Below are positions 24,291-34,384 of a stretch of 64,000 nt of DNA, in pieces. Under the pieces are notes generated by a model. That model saw only the letters and a list, made by a program, of their open reading frames with translations, was not told the DNA's origin and did not search any database. Every line of letters starts with the position of its first letter. Position 1 is the stretch's first letter. The DNA comes from Chiua virens (Eukaryota > Basidiomycota > Agaricomycetes > Boletales > Boletaceae), in assembly GCA_019787685.1 (NCBI GenBank), contig JAHNUO010000019.1:310001-374000 (forward strand), given 5' to 3'. Position numbers and translations under genes: made by a program.

Positions 24291-24590
24291 GAGGAGTGCG
24301 AGTGCATGTACGGATGAATGTCTTGGAGTCGACAGATGTACAGGTATCTAATAGTTGAAACGGATTGTAACTCCCAATAATGGGCAGAAATGAACTCAGG
24401 GTTGATGGCAGGGTGAGCTAAAGGTGAGTATGACGAACCACGACGCGGCCAGCACGAAACATCCCCGTGCGCTCGAACCTCCCACTCGCTTATAGTCCTT
24501 ACCAAGTTCGGTCGATGAAACTCGTTTCCAACGCAAGTGTACGTTGATAGATCATTTGAGGATAGAAGGTCATCCATGCTCATCATAGAC
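24291..24590. other. ALDH 3' flank
   Basis: Three hundred bases from the ALDH stop to the duplicated 9-mer that bounds the fold-back element. Minus-strand open frames exist but match nothing I recognise. Confidence 0.35.
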
Positions 24591-24599
24591 GGTATGTGT
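24591..24599. repeat. 9-bp target-site duplication, left copy
   Basis: GGTATGTGT occurs here and again at 29914-29922, exactly outside the outermost paired termini of the fold-back element. Confidence 0.7.
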
Positions 24600-24680
24600 C
24601 ACCTCAGGCAGCACTTTTTTCAAACTCCGACGGTCTTTCAGACCGGTTTTCGTTGTAGGTAACAATAGGTCTCTTAGACC
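24600..24680 (+). repeat. Left terminal inverted repeat of the fold-back element
   Basis: Pairs with 29834-29913. Contains palindromes GGTCTTTCAGACC (24632-24644) and GGTCTCTTAGACC (24668-24680), probable protein-binding sites given their symmetrical placement. Confidence 0.75.
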
Positions 24681-25334
24681 AACCTCGTTGGAGGCCTCTG
24701 GGCCCAAATTTTACTTGGGCCCAGCTTGGGCCTCGGACGAGGCTCGCGGGAGCCTCTCCCGAGGCCACATTTGTGCCCCCCGTTCACACCTTCTCACGCC
24801 TCCTTGCCCTCACCTCCCGATGTGCCCGGACGTCACGACGCCACAGTGCTCGCCGGCCTTCACCTCGTCCGATGCACGCGGCTGATGCGCCCGCCACCCC
24901 ATCCCGCCCTTGCCATCCCTGCCCTCGTCCGATGCGCCCGGATGTCACGACATCACGGTGCTCGCTGGCTCTCACCTCGTCTGATGCGCACGGTCCCAAT
25001 GCACCTGCCACCATCCCGCCCTTGCCATCTCTGCCCGATGCGCCCGGATGTCACAACGTCACGGTGCTTGGCGGCCCTCACCTTTCCACTGCATCCGACG
25101 CGCACAGTCCCAATGCGCCCACCACCATCCCGCCCTTGCCATCCCTCACCGGCACCTCTTGCCACCGTGACGTCCCACACAACAATGACAACAACGCACG
25201 GGATGTCACGATGTCATAGTGCTCGCCGGCCCTCACCTCTGATGCGCACGGTCCCGACGCGCCCGCCACCGTCCCGCCCTCACCCTCGCCATCCTTGCCC
25301 TCAACTCACCCTTTCCTCACCCTCACCCCTCATT

Positions 25335-26105
25335 CCACTGGCACCCGACGACGACGACGACGACGACGACATGACAACTGCGTATTGCGGTTGTCATGTC
25401 GTTGTTGTCGTGTCGTGTTTTGTTGCATCACAGCGCCCTTCCCTCCCTTACCTGCTTGCCATGTCCCACTGGACGATGACGACGACGTGATAACCGCAAT
25501 CATAGTGCGGTTGTCACATCGTCGTCATTGTCGTCATGACACGCTTCCTCCACCTCGCCACCTCGTCTGATGCGCACGGTCCCAACGCGCCCGCCGTCAT
25601 CTCGCCCTCGCCCTCACCCTCCTTGACCTTCCGTCGCCCTCTCCCCCCGGGCCGTTCCACCCGACGACGACAGTCGTGGACCTCACCACCTTGTCGATGC
25701 GCACGGTCCCGACGTGCTCAGCGTCGTCTCGCTGTCACCCTCCTTGCCCTCGACTCCCCCTTCCCTCATCTTCGTCTCACCCAACTTCGACAACGACGTG
25801 ATAACCGCACAATTGCGGTCATCACGTCGTTGTCGTTGTCGCGTTGCTCTTCCCTCATCCTCGCCCCTCGTCCCACAGGACGATGACAACGACACAATGT
25901 GTCGTTGTCATCACGTCGCACCCTCTCCCCTCGTCCCGCCGGACGACGACAATGATACAATAACTGCAGTATTGCGGTTATCGCATCGTTGTCGTCGCAT
26001 CGCCCTTCCCCACCCGGGCCCTCTCCCATATCCTAACAGGACAACGGCGTCAACGACGACACAATAACTGTGAGAGCACGGTCATTGTGTTGTCGTTGTT
26101 GTCAC
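25335..26105. repeat. Hairpin array, left arm
   Basis: At least six imperfect palindromes of about 45-60 bp, spaced roughly 80-130 bp apart and separated by C-rich tracts. Each has CGACGACRAYG-type stems and a core like TAACCGC..GCGGTTA (for example near 25360, 25495, 25810, 25895, 25965 and 26065). Confidence 0.8.
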
Positions 26106-26509
26106 ATCCCCATCTTGCTCACGCACACACCCGCGCCGACTCCATATTAGGAAATGTGACGTGTCTCGTATGTCGCGTTTCAAAAATGGTAACACCTCCT
26201 ATAACATTGTTTTTCTGGATTTTCGACTGCTTCCTCATTATATACATGTCTTCTGTACGTAGACCTATGATGTGATGCACTATATATACTGTCTGAGTGT
26301 TGTATATGGGCCATGAAACATTCCATAAGGTGATAATGTAGATTTGTTGGAAAAAAGAAAAACATAACTGCTTTTTCAAACATTCCGGTTATGTCCTTGA
26401 GTAATATGTTCCCTGGGAGGGTTCATAAATATATACAACATATAAACAGCGGATCAAAGCTGGTGATAGTTGTGTCACATTCTCCTCCTGACCCATGTTT
26501 CACCTTCCC

Positions 26510-27500
26510 ATGCTTTCACAGTGATCCAGCTCCCTCCAAATTATGCAGGCCTCATTGAATGATGTATATATAGATATTCTACTGTATATATTACTGCCCA
26601 TAATGTCTTAAACATTATCTAGGACACATTTATTACTTTTGTGCAATGAATATATTTATAGGGCTTTAAAGGGTATATCGTCAGGGCAATGTTGTATTAT
26701 CCTTGCTCCTATGCTACTCTAATACTCTCTATTTTACTGTATTTTTTGGATGAGGATTGAAGATGTGAGGAGCGACTCAAACATATGAGATGCGTGGGAA
26801 ACCATCTGAAAACTTAGGAGACTTTGAAAACAAATCAAAAACTTGACATTGTGGCTTCCACAACGCCTTAAGCACAATTATAAATAGTAGACAATCTATT
26901 TAACATGCTATATAACATGTGTACACTGTGTGCCTAGCCTATCCTCATTCCTAAGACATCAAAATTGCGAACATGCATTCCATGAGGTTACTTTGAGCAT
27001 ATGTGCACAATCATATTGACATTGAACCAATTGCACTGAAGAGATGTTTTCGCAATTTCCATGTCTTAGCAATAGAATAAGCTAGGCACATGATGTACAC
27101 AAGTTATATTGCATTATACATACATTATCTACTGTTTATAATTGTGCTTAAGGCGTTGTGGAAGCCACAATGTCAAGTTTTTGATTTGTTTTCAAAGTCT
27201 CCTAAGTTTTCAGATGGTTTCCCACGCATCTCATATGTTTGAGTCGCTCCTCACATCTTCAATCCTCATCCAAAAAATACAGTAAAATAGAGAGTATTAG
27301 AGTAGCATAGGAGCAAGGATAATACAACATTGCCCTGACGATATACCCTTTAAAGCCCTATAAATATATTCATTGCACAAAAGTAATAAATGTGTCCTAG
27401 ATAATGTTTAAGACATTATGGGCAGTAATATATACAGTAGAATATCTATATATACATCATTCAATGAGGCCTGCATAATTCGGAGGGAGCTGGATCACTG
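26510..27500. repeat. AT-rich 1-kb palindrome at the core of the fold-back element
   Basis: Left arm 26521-26890 and right arm 27125-27492 are nearly identical inverted copies. Both termini read CAGTGATCCAGCTCCCTCC, with one base difference just inside. Toward the centre (26910-26990 against 27040-27110) pairing continues but at clearly lower identity. Base composition is AT-rich, unlike the GC-rich surroundings. Confidence 0.92.
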
Positions 27501-27764
27501 CTGAAGCCTGAGAAAGCGAAAGAGAGATCAAAGGAGAATATAACACAACTATTACATCAGTAGGACCATTATTCGTTACGTGATTGGCTCGGATCATTCC
27601 GTAGAATTACAATTGCACCACCACGACACGACAATGTGATGCAACACGACAAGGACGCTGCAACACGGCGCAACGATGCTGACGACGACGACGAAAAACT
27701 ACAACGACGCGATGACGACAACACAACGATGCAGGAGAGGAAAGATGAAGGTAACGTGACAACA

Positions 27765-29365
27765 ACGTAGCAATGGCGACGACACAATAACCACTGTATT
27801 GTGGTTATCGTGCCATCATCCTTAGCTGGGATGGTAGTAGGATCCGGGAAGGGCGACGTGACACGACGATGACAGCGCAATAACCGCAACACTGCGGTCA
27901 TAGTGCCATCATCGTTGGGTGGGATGGCAGGAAAGGGTGGGGAAGGGCGACACAACACGATGACAATGACGACGCGGTAACCGCAACACCGCGGTTATTA
28001 CATCGTCGTTGTCATTTCCAGTGGGGAGACGAGGCGAGAGGGTGAGAAAAGGGCAAGGAGGGCGAGAGCAGGGTGAGTGCGACGGCATGGTAAGGGCTGG
28101 GCGGGATGAAGGTAAAATGACGACGATGACGACAATCATGCGACAATCACGCTAACGTGATTATCGCGACATTGTCGTCGCTATCATATTAACACTGGCA
28201 GGATAGGGTATGAGGACGAGGATGCCACGAGGATGATGACGCAACAGCAATGACACAACGACGGTGACATGGTTATCATGTCGTCGTCATCGTGTCGTTG
28301 TTGTTGCCGGGTGGGATGAGGGGAGAGCCTGAGGGTGCCAGTGGTGGAAGGGCAATGCAACGCGATGTCGACAACGCGGTTATCGCGTTGCTGTCATCAT
28401 CAGGTAGGGTGGGGGTGGGGGAAAGGCGACGCGACGCGACAACGACAACGATGTGGTTATCGTGTCACCATCATCGGGTTGGATGGGAGGGTAGGGCGAG
28501 GGGCAATGCGACGATGGCAACGCAACGACAGCGACAACGACACGATGACCACGGTATCGCAGTCATCATGTCGTTGTCGTTGTTGGGTGGGATAATGGGA
28601 AATGGTGGGGAAGGGCGACGCAGCGATGCAATAGCAACGATGACAACGACGACAACGACAACGACAACATTGCGTTGTTGCCGTTGTTGCCATCGTCGCG
28701 TCATTTTGCAGGCCGAGGTGGTGAAGCGAAGGGTGCATGAGGGTGCCAGTGGTGGAAGGGCAATGCAACGCGATGTCGACGACAACATGGTTATCGCGTT
28801 GTTGCCATCGTCGGGTGGGGTGAGGGTGAGGGAAAGGCAACGCGACGGGGGCAACGCGACGACGACGACGCAACAACAGCGACACGATGACCGCGGTATC
28901 GTGGTCATCGTGTCGTTGTCGTTGGGTGGGATGATGGGAGAGGGTGAGGAAGGGCAACACGACAACAACAACAACGACGGCGCGATAACCGCGATATTGC
29001 AGTTATCGCGCCGTTGTCGTCGTTGGGTGGATAATAAGAAAGGGTGAGGAAGGGCAACGCGACGCGACACGACGATGACGATGACAACGCGACGACAACG
29101 ACAACGGCACAATATCGCATTGTTGTCATCGTCGGGTGGGGTGAGGGTGAGGGAACGGTGACGCGACGCGACAGGGGGGCAATGCGACGATGACGCCGCA
29201 ATGACAGCGACAACGACACGATGACTGCGGTACTATCGCGGTCATTGTGTCGTTGTCGTTGGGTGGGATGATGGGAAAGGGTGGGGAAGGGCGACGCAAC
29301 GACGCAACGATGACGATGACAACGATGACGACAGTGTGTCGTTGCCATTGTTGTCACCATCGTGT
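27765..29365. repeat. Hairpin array, right arm
   Basis: At least twelve imperfect palindromes of the same family as in the left arm, now in G-rich context. Examples lie near 27795, 27880, 27985, 28155, 28265, 28365, 28555, 28665, 28890, 28990, 29110, 29225 and 29325. Stems such as GACAACGACACGATGACCGC recur with small changes. Confidence 0.8.
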
Positions 29366-29833
29366 CATTTGGCAGGCCGGGGTGGTGAAGCGAAGGGGTA
29401 GGCATGGGCCGCGTGGCACGTGTGCGTTCATGCCGACACACAGAAAGCAGTGGGGCGGGGCAGCGAGAGCAGGGCGTCGAGCGAGGCTGAGCAGGCGTGA
29501 GACAGGAAGGGCGGGAGCGTCGGGAGGATGAGGACAGGGATGCGACGGCATCGGACTATTGGCACGTGCATGTCGGGCGCAGCAGGGCTTGGGCGAATGT
29601 GGGTGGGCAGGGCAGGTGTGTCGGGAGGTATCGAGGCTCGATTAGGGCTCGGGAGTGGTTCTTGCGGGGCCTCGACGATGCCTCACGAGGGAGAGCGAGG
29701 GCAATGAGGCACGGTTGAGGCTCGTGCGTGGTCCTCGTTGACAGCTGCGAGATGAGCTTGCGGGGCAGATGAAGAACTGCATAATCATATTTGGCCTATT
29801 TTGGCCTATGGTGGCGAGGGAGGCGAGTGGTGG

Positions 29834-29913
29834 GGTCTCTCAGACCAATTTTCCCTGTAGGCGGTAAATGGTCTGAAAGACCATCGGAGGTTGAAAAAAG
29901 TGGTGCCAAGGGT
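29834..29913 (-). repeat. Right terminal inverted repeat of the fold-back element
   Basis: Pairs with 24600-24680. Palindromes GGTCTCTCAGACC (29834-29846) and GGTCTGAAAGACC (29870-29882) sit at the same distances from the end as on the left. Confidence 0.75.
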
Positions 29914-29922
29914 GGTATGTGT
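29914..29922. repeat. 9-bp target-site duplication, right copy
   Basis: GGTATGTGT, matching 24591-24599. Confidence 0.7.
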
Positions 29923-29924
29923 GG

Positions 29925-30195
29925 TCTCATGGGGAACAAGTCGCTTCCGCCATCCTGGAGGCGTCGTTTTCTAAAGTGGCGCCACCTCCGGCGGTCAATA
30001 TCGTCAACCCTCGCGGTGCGCCTTGGGCAAAGATCATCTCTCGTACAACGCTCCATCATCCAGCGCAAGGGACTCTGGCAATGCACTCCCGATCATGTCT
30101 TTCGTGGACTGGTTCGCATTGCTGGAGAACAGGGCCGAAAATGCGTCGCAAGACGAACTGGTAAAGATCGTGAATCGACTTGGATGATGTGTGGG
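29925..30195 (+). pseudogene. Remnant of an NRPS-like adenylating reductase C-terminus
   Basis: The frame from about 29937 reads 'VASAILEASFSKVAPPPAVN' and 'NIVNPRGAPWAKIISRT'. After a frame change near 30050 it reads 'ALPIMSFVDWFALLENRAEN' and 'ELVKIVNRLG'. This pattern (N-V-x-P-R..PW..I, then LP..F..W...LE) is typical of the C-terminal reductase region of fungal NRPS-like/aminoadipate-reductase-like enzymes. Only about 80 residues remain and the frame is broken. The fold-back element abuts its 5' side, so the insertion may have truncated it; I do not see the missing part on the other side of the element. Confidence 0.5.
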
Positions 30196-30960
30196 AAATC
30201 GAGACAGCTACCAAAGCTTCTAAACGACCCGACATGACTGCGTCCGATTCACTGAAACCTTAGGAAACCTCACTCGCCGAAGCCAACTAATGCCCCATTA
30301 CACCACACGACCAACAGCACTTGACCGCAACCCCCAATAATGCCCATCGTGTTCGCGACCCACCGCGCAGTCACCCTTATCTAGCCCCCCACAGGCTTAT
30401 GCTCGACACCTCGAGCCGATAACATACGTACACAACACATATACCTATGTAAACGGTCCCGTAGCACACCCGCATGTAATGTCTGATATGGGGCCCGCCC
30501 CGCCGGACAATAAACGATTTTTTTTAGAAAAGGGAGTCCGACGATGGCTCTCATGTAGGCGATTGGGGAGGTTGAGGCAGATGCATAGGTGTCTTCTTGG
30601 ATCTCTTTTCTAAGTAGTGAATTGGCGTGCTACGGAATAAGCATGCTGGGATGGATATGTACTTCAATTGACTTTTGCTTTACGTGCAACAACACGTGTG
30701 TTAGGGGTAGATTTGTTGAATTGCTAAGTACTGAACTGAGGAAATTCCAAGTTGACCTTTCAATGCAATGAAACTGAGTACATGTTGAGCGGGAGCATCA
30801 GCAGCGGTGGAACAGGCACCCGACAGAGACAAAATATACCCTGAAGCCGCAAGTTCACGTTTCACAAGATATGCCTCCCTATTAGTACAATATACACCAA
30901 ATATACACCGCAAAGTAGATAACGGACATCGAACACTTCACGTCAAGCACTTCCAGCAGC
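30196..30960. other. Intergenic, no gene recognised
   Basis: Contains an ATAAACGA followed by a T-run near 30510, which could be a 3' tail of a lost element. No convincing coding frames. Confidence 0.35.
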
Positions 30961-31986
30961 TTAGTTACCGAGCCCTTTGATGAATTCGAGGGCTAACCGC
31001 GGGCTACATCGTTGGAATGAGTAAGGTAATGGTGGAGAACAACGAAAACGCTACCTGTCCATAGGTTTGACAGGCATTTTCTTATCCAGGAGTTTGCCCC
31101 CCTTCTCGAACACAAAATGGCTCCGCTTGGTCTTATTACCGTCAGCAGCCCCAAGGGCACCTATCAGTGTCCGCTGGGGGTCCGAGAGCAGCTGATATTG
31201 TAGTTGTTTCTGCCAAATTGATAGTCACTTGAAAAGGCCCCAGCCAGCGCATGAACGACTCACCTTTGTCTGCCACTTTGTCTGGGCAGCAGGTGAATCA
31301 GCGCTGAGGCAATAAACGCTATAATTAAGCGTTCCGAATTCTTGAAAGACGTCTCTGAAGCCACACGCCTGTGTGGTACAACCGGCTTTACAAATTATGA
31401 AATATCCACTTAACCATCGCCCAGAGACGACGCAATGGTACTCACGAGTATCGGCTTTTGGAACGAGGAAGAGGACAGCACCGTTCTCCGCCGTGAGCGA
31501 TGCGGTGTCGACAACCTCGCCCTTTTCATTCTTCAAAACGAGAGACGGAAGGGTCTCCCCAATTTCGATGTTCTGGGGCGCGTCTGATGACGCAGCCAAG
31601 GGTTCAGAGGGTTCCTCGACATCCCCATTAGCCTCCTCCGCAGAAGGTAGCTTAGCCTAACACATCCAAAGAATCGCACCAATCGGCACACAGCATCAAC
31701 ATTCTCTGTAGCGCCAACACGCGCTCGACAAAACGCAACACAATCGACCCACCTTTTTGGCATCTTGCTCTCGGTCGACATCGGTGTCTTGTTCCCCTTC
31801 TTGGCCCACTTTCAGAGCCCGTTTTCGAGTCGACCCCGTTTTGGTCAACTTGGCACCCCCGTTGCTAGCAGCAGACGAACCCTTGCGCACCCTCGTCTTC
31901 GTGGGCGCTTCAGGGCGTGCCTGCGCTGAAATCCGAGTCGATCGTCGAGGGGGGATGGCGAAAGTCTCTGTGTACGATTCAGCCAT
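30961..31986 (-). CDS. Nuclear-type peroxiredoxin (PrxQ/BCP, Dot5-like)
   Basis: Five exons on the minus strand: 31753-31986, 31446-31656, 31264-31385, 31055-31209 and 30961-31003. All introns have GT-AG borders and the frame closes at 765 bp (254 residues). The N-terminal ~80 residues are basic and low complexity ('PPRRSTRISAQARPEAP'), as in nuclear Dot5-type proteins. The AhpC/TSA fold follows, with 'GETLPSLVLKNEKGEVVD' and the active site 'PGCTTQACGFRD', where the first Cys is peroxidatic and the second, five residues on, is resolving. The end 'SHFVFEKGGKLLDKKMPVKP' then 'LALEFIKG' is typical. It reduces hydroperoxides using thioredoxin. This is the best-preserved single-copy gene in the window. 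Confidence 0.95.
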
Positions 31987-33337
31987 ATTTCGCAGGGAAA
32001 GAAGGGGAAAAAGAGGATGGGCGTGGAGTGAGTGAGGCGAAATTCAAGGGGGGGCGCAAAAATTGCCCACATGTGGGGGGCCTGGCAGATTAAATACTGA
32101 TCCCGCAGTGGAGAAACTGCCACCACCCTTTCGACCGCGTTCCTGCGCGTGCAAGCGCACGGACCTCCATGTCACTGCCACAGCTCGACTTATTCGGCTC
32201 GATCTGGGACTCGTAGACAACATCCTCACGATCGGTCCTCATGTATTATAATCGCTTTGGGACTTTGGATCGATGAGTTGGAGCCCGTGTCCGTTGTCGT
32301 CGTGACGCGGCGCTCATAGAGCCTACTGGTAAGGTTTTTCATCAGAATTGGCTTCAATCCAGGCTAACGTTGACATACCAGTACGCGCTCGTTGAGCATC
32401 TAAACGCTGGGGCCTACAACAACAAAACGGGCACAGACAACCTCGATTCAAAAATGTATGCGATGCACGATCCCTGAGAAGACTTGGCAACGGGAAATGA
32501 CCAACTGGATATGGGTTGCACTTTGCCAGAGTTTCAACGCAGTTCGCACTCTCATTCCTGCGGTTGAATGACCAGAACGAATTGATAGACACAGTAAGAC
32601 TTGCACCCATACTCCACACGTTCGCATTTGGTTTATGAATGGCTTCGGTTGCAGTGATCAGGTAGCCTCTCTTCACCGCTGTTCGTGTCCTTTGTTCAGA
32701 CTCTTGTCGCCACCTCGTTCGTTCCTCGCGGCCCTTTGTAGGACCCACTCATCACTTCGGATCTCATTCGTGACTGTACGAGACATAGTCCTTATCAGGC
32801 GAATCGCGATCCCATCCCATCCTTGTAGCTCACGCCTGGCCCTGCTCAGGCTGCCGTTCGGGGTTGGAAAACGCATAGAGTTTTGGATCGCCATCCGGGG
32901 ATCTCCATGCTACACTCTTACAACGACGTCCAAGGGGGTAGTAACTGCTTTCCCGGCCCAGCGTTGGTGAAAGTGTCTGTATGCTATGCTACCTTTCTGA
33001 TAGCACAGTAGAGATCGGTTCGAGCTCAGCTGACCGGATCAAGATTCAGCAGATTTGCATGCTACGAGGGACTATTCTAGAGACCACACGGTCCCTTTCC
33101 TCATTGGATGGTTTGGTCTCCAGACTAGCAAGGAAACAAGGAGATATCTGGCGATCAAAGCACTGTGTCAATTCGAGTTGGGTGCGTTTGTTTGAATATT
33201 AATGGTTGATGTGGTGAATGTGACTCGCTACCCATGCATGTGAGATATTTTTTTGATGAAATCTTTCATGTGAACACGCTGGTGAAACTTGTACAGCGGA
33301 GACCTTGTAGAGCTCAGTAGAAAATAACCAAAACATA
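31987..33337. other. Peroxiredoxin upstream region with sequence shared with WD40 spacers
   Basis: No gene recognised. Two blocks recur in the spacers of the WD40 array. 32128-32225 (TTTCGACCGCGTTCCTGCG and onward) matches 37178-37256 and 40721-40790. 32785-32895 (around CTCAGGCTGCCGTTCGGGG) matches about 37330-37410 and 40870-40945. So parts of the peroxiredoxin promoter side have been copied with the WD40 units, or the reverse. Confidence 0.6.
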
Positions 33338-34187
33338 CAGTAATGGACCGCCACTTGCGCCAGTGAATTTTCATTGGCCTATATTTCATTACAACACAAA
33401 ACATAGATAGATCATACACTACGTATGTGTCATTGTATATGTTGGCAGTGTCTGTATGAATTTTAGAGGGCATCGAGAATGTGTTGTGTTGTACAGAAGC
33501 ATGTGAAGTATTTGTTTCTTATCACTGCAACACCATCACTTGCGCCAGCTCAAAAAGGGTAGTCACTGTGTGATAGTGATTATCTAACATTGCATCCCCG
33601 TATCAGAATCAATGTTTTCTAGTAGCGCTGTCTCAGTCACACCACACCTCAGTATCCCATCACCCATATCACCCATTCTTTTGCTTTCCATCATCACCTT
33701 TTCTTCCTGTGCCACCGATTGACCCATAATTTGGTTGTAGTGTACTGACTGTAATGTGCCGACTGAAACTCGACTGTGGGAGCTTGCCATTTTAGGTTTA
33801 GTTGCCATGATAAGATAACTGATAAAGGCAAGAAAGACATGCTTCACCGGCATCCCACTGGCAAGTCAATGCTCACAGATTGTACATGATCGTAATGTAT
33901 ACCTGCAAACAACAGTGTGATGAGCAACATACATAAATTCTGTGGTGATAGAACGATTGGTAGAACACCCAGGAACAATACTCGGAAAAAACTGCAAATT
34001 TTTGACATTCTTTCGGATGTTGTAAAACAACTAGCCACATAACTTTTATTTTTTCTGTATAACATTGTACCCTATGACAATGAATCATCATTCTGTACAC
34101 TACTGGGACCCTTTCATATGAGTGTGGTGTCGCATTTCTGTGTTGGCGCAAGTGGTGGTGCGTGGCGCAAGTGGCGGTCCATTACTG
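33338..34187. mobile_element. MITE with Tc1/mariner-like ends, 850 bp
   Basis: The left end CAGTAATGGACCGCCACTTG (33338 on) is the reverse complement of the right end finishing at 34187. The perfect terminal repeat is 25 bp and is flanked by TA on both sides (33336-33337 and 34188-34189). A second copy of the TTGCGCCA motif lies inside each end (near 33540 and 34143). No transposase frame is recognisable. The flanks belong to a WD40 gene tail and, joined at a single TA, match intact paralogues. Confidence 0.88.
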
Positions 34188-34189
34188 TA

Positions 34190-34245
34190 GCGCTTCCAAA
34201 AACTCAACGCGGATGTCCCTCAAAGCATCGTCCTCGATCCCACCC
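34190..34245 (-). pseudogene. Relict 3' end of an eighth WD40-TPR copy
   Basis: The sequence CTTCCAAAAACTCAACGCGG and onward is the complement of the last ~18 codons of the WD40-TPR family (compare 37517-37575). After about 34243 it switches to the kind of sequence found downstream of copy E (CCCATTTATGCATG, also at 44319). The rest of the gene is missing. The stop-codon side is interrupted by the MITE, and the other flank continues at 33275-33335. Confidence 0.75.
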
Positions 34246-34384
34246 ATTTATGCATGTGTTCAGGAGAAGTCACTGGCGTGAACGCGTTCGTGGAAAGTAC
34301 ATATACTACATAAAACCATGCATATACATATGAGCGACTCAGAGCAGAGCTGAGTAGAAAGCTGAGTAGAAAACAACCAAAACA

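Larger units (their letters stand above)
24600..29913. mobile_element. Fold-back DNA element, 5.3 kb, no coding capacity recognised
   Basis: Left and right ends pair as imperfect inverted repeats of about 80 bp (24600-24680 with 29834-29913), including a shared GGCANCACTTTTTTCAA core. Each end has two GGTCTNNNAGACC palindromes spaced 36 bp apart. The interior is symmetrical. C-rich 'CCCTCACC' tracts and hairpins fill the left arm, and their G-rich complements fill the right arm. An AT-rich palindrome lies in the centre. Flanks share a 9-bp direct duplication, a size typical of Mutator-like elements. The open frames inside are low-complexity and appear on both strands, so I do not call genes. 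A related autonomous element elsewhere would have to supply transposase. Confidence 0.75.

Noticed and set aside
24726..25490. Long plus-strand open frames rich in Pro, Arg, His and Asp
   Set aside because: Low-complexity translation of GC-rich hairpin repeats. Equally long frames occur in other frames and on the other strand, with no codon structure or domain.
28292..29112. Overlapping open frames of 170-250 codons on both strands
   Set aside because: Same reason: the palindromic GAC/GTC-rich repeats avoid stops in several frames at once. No family resemblance.
25335..29365. CRISPR-like regular spacing of palindromic units
   Set aside because: Units are imperfect and vary in length, spacers are themselves repetitive C- or G-rich tracts, and the context is a eukaryotic genome.
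30480..30540. Possible SINE/LINE-like 3' tail (ATAAACGA plus T-run)
   Set aside because: No target duplication, no internal promoter and no second copy were seen in the window.
32323..32970. Overlapping frames of 110-140 codons upstream of the peroxiredoxin gene
   Set aside because: The sequence is shared with non-coding spacers of the WD40 array and shows no conserved frame there.
33584..34151. Small minus-strand frames inside the MITE as a possible transposase
   Set aside because: All are under 95 codons with no DDE/D pattern or helix-turn-helix sequence. The element is better seen as non-autonomous.
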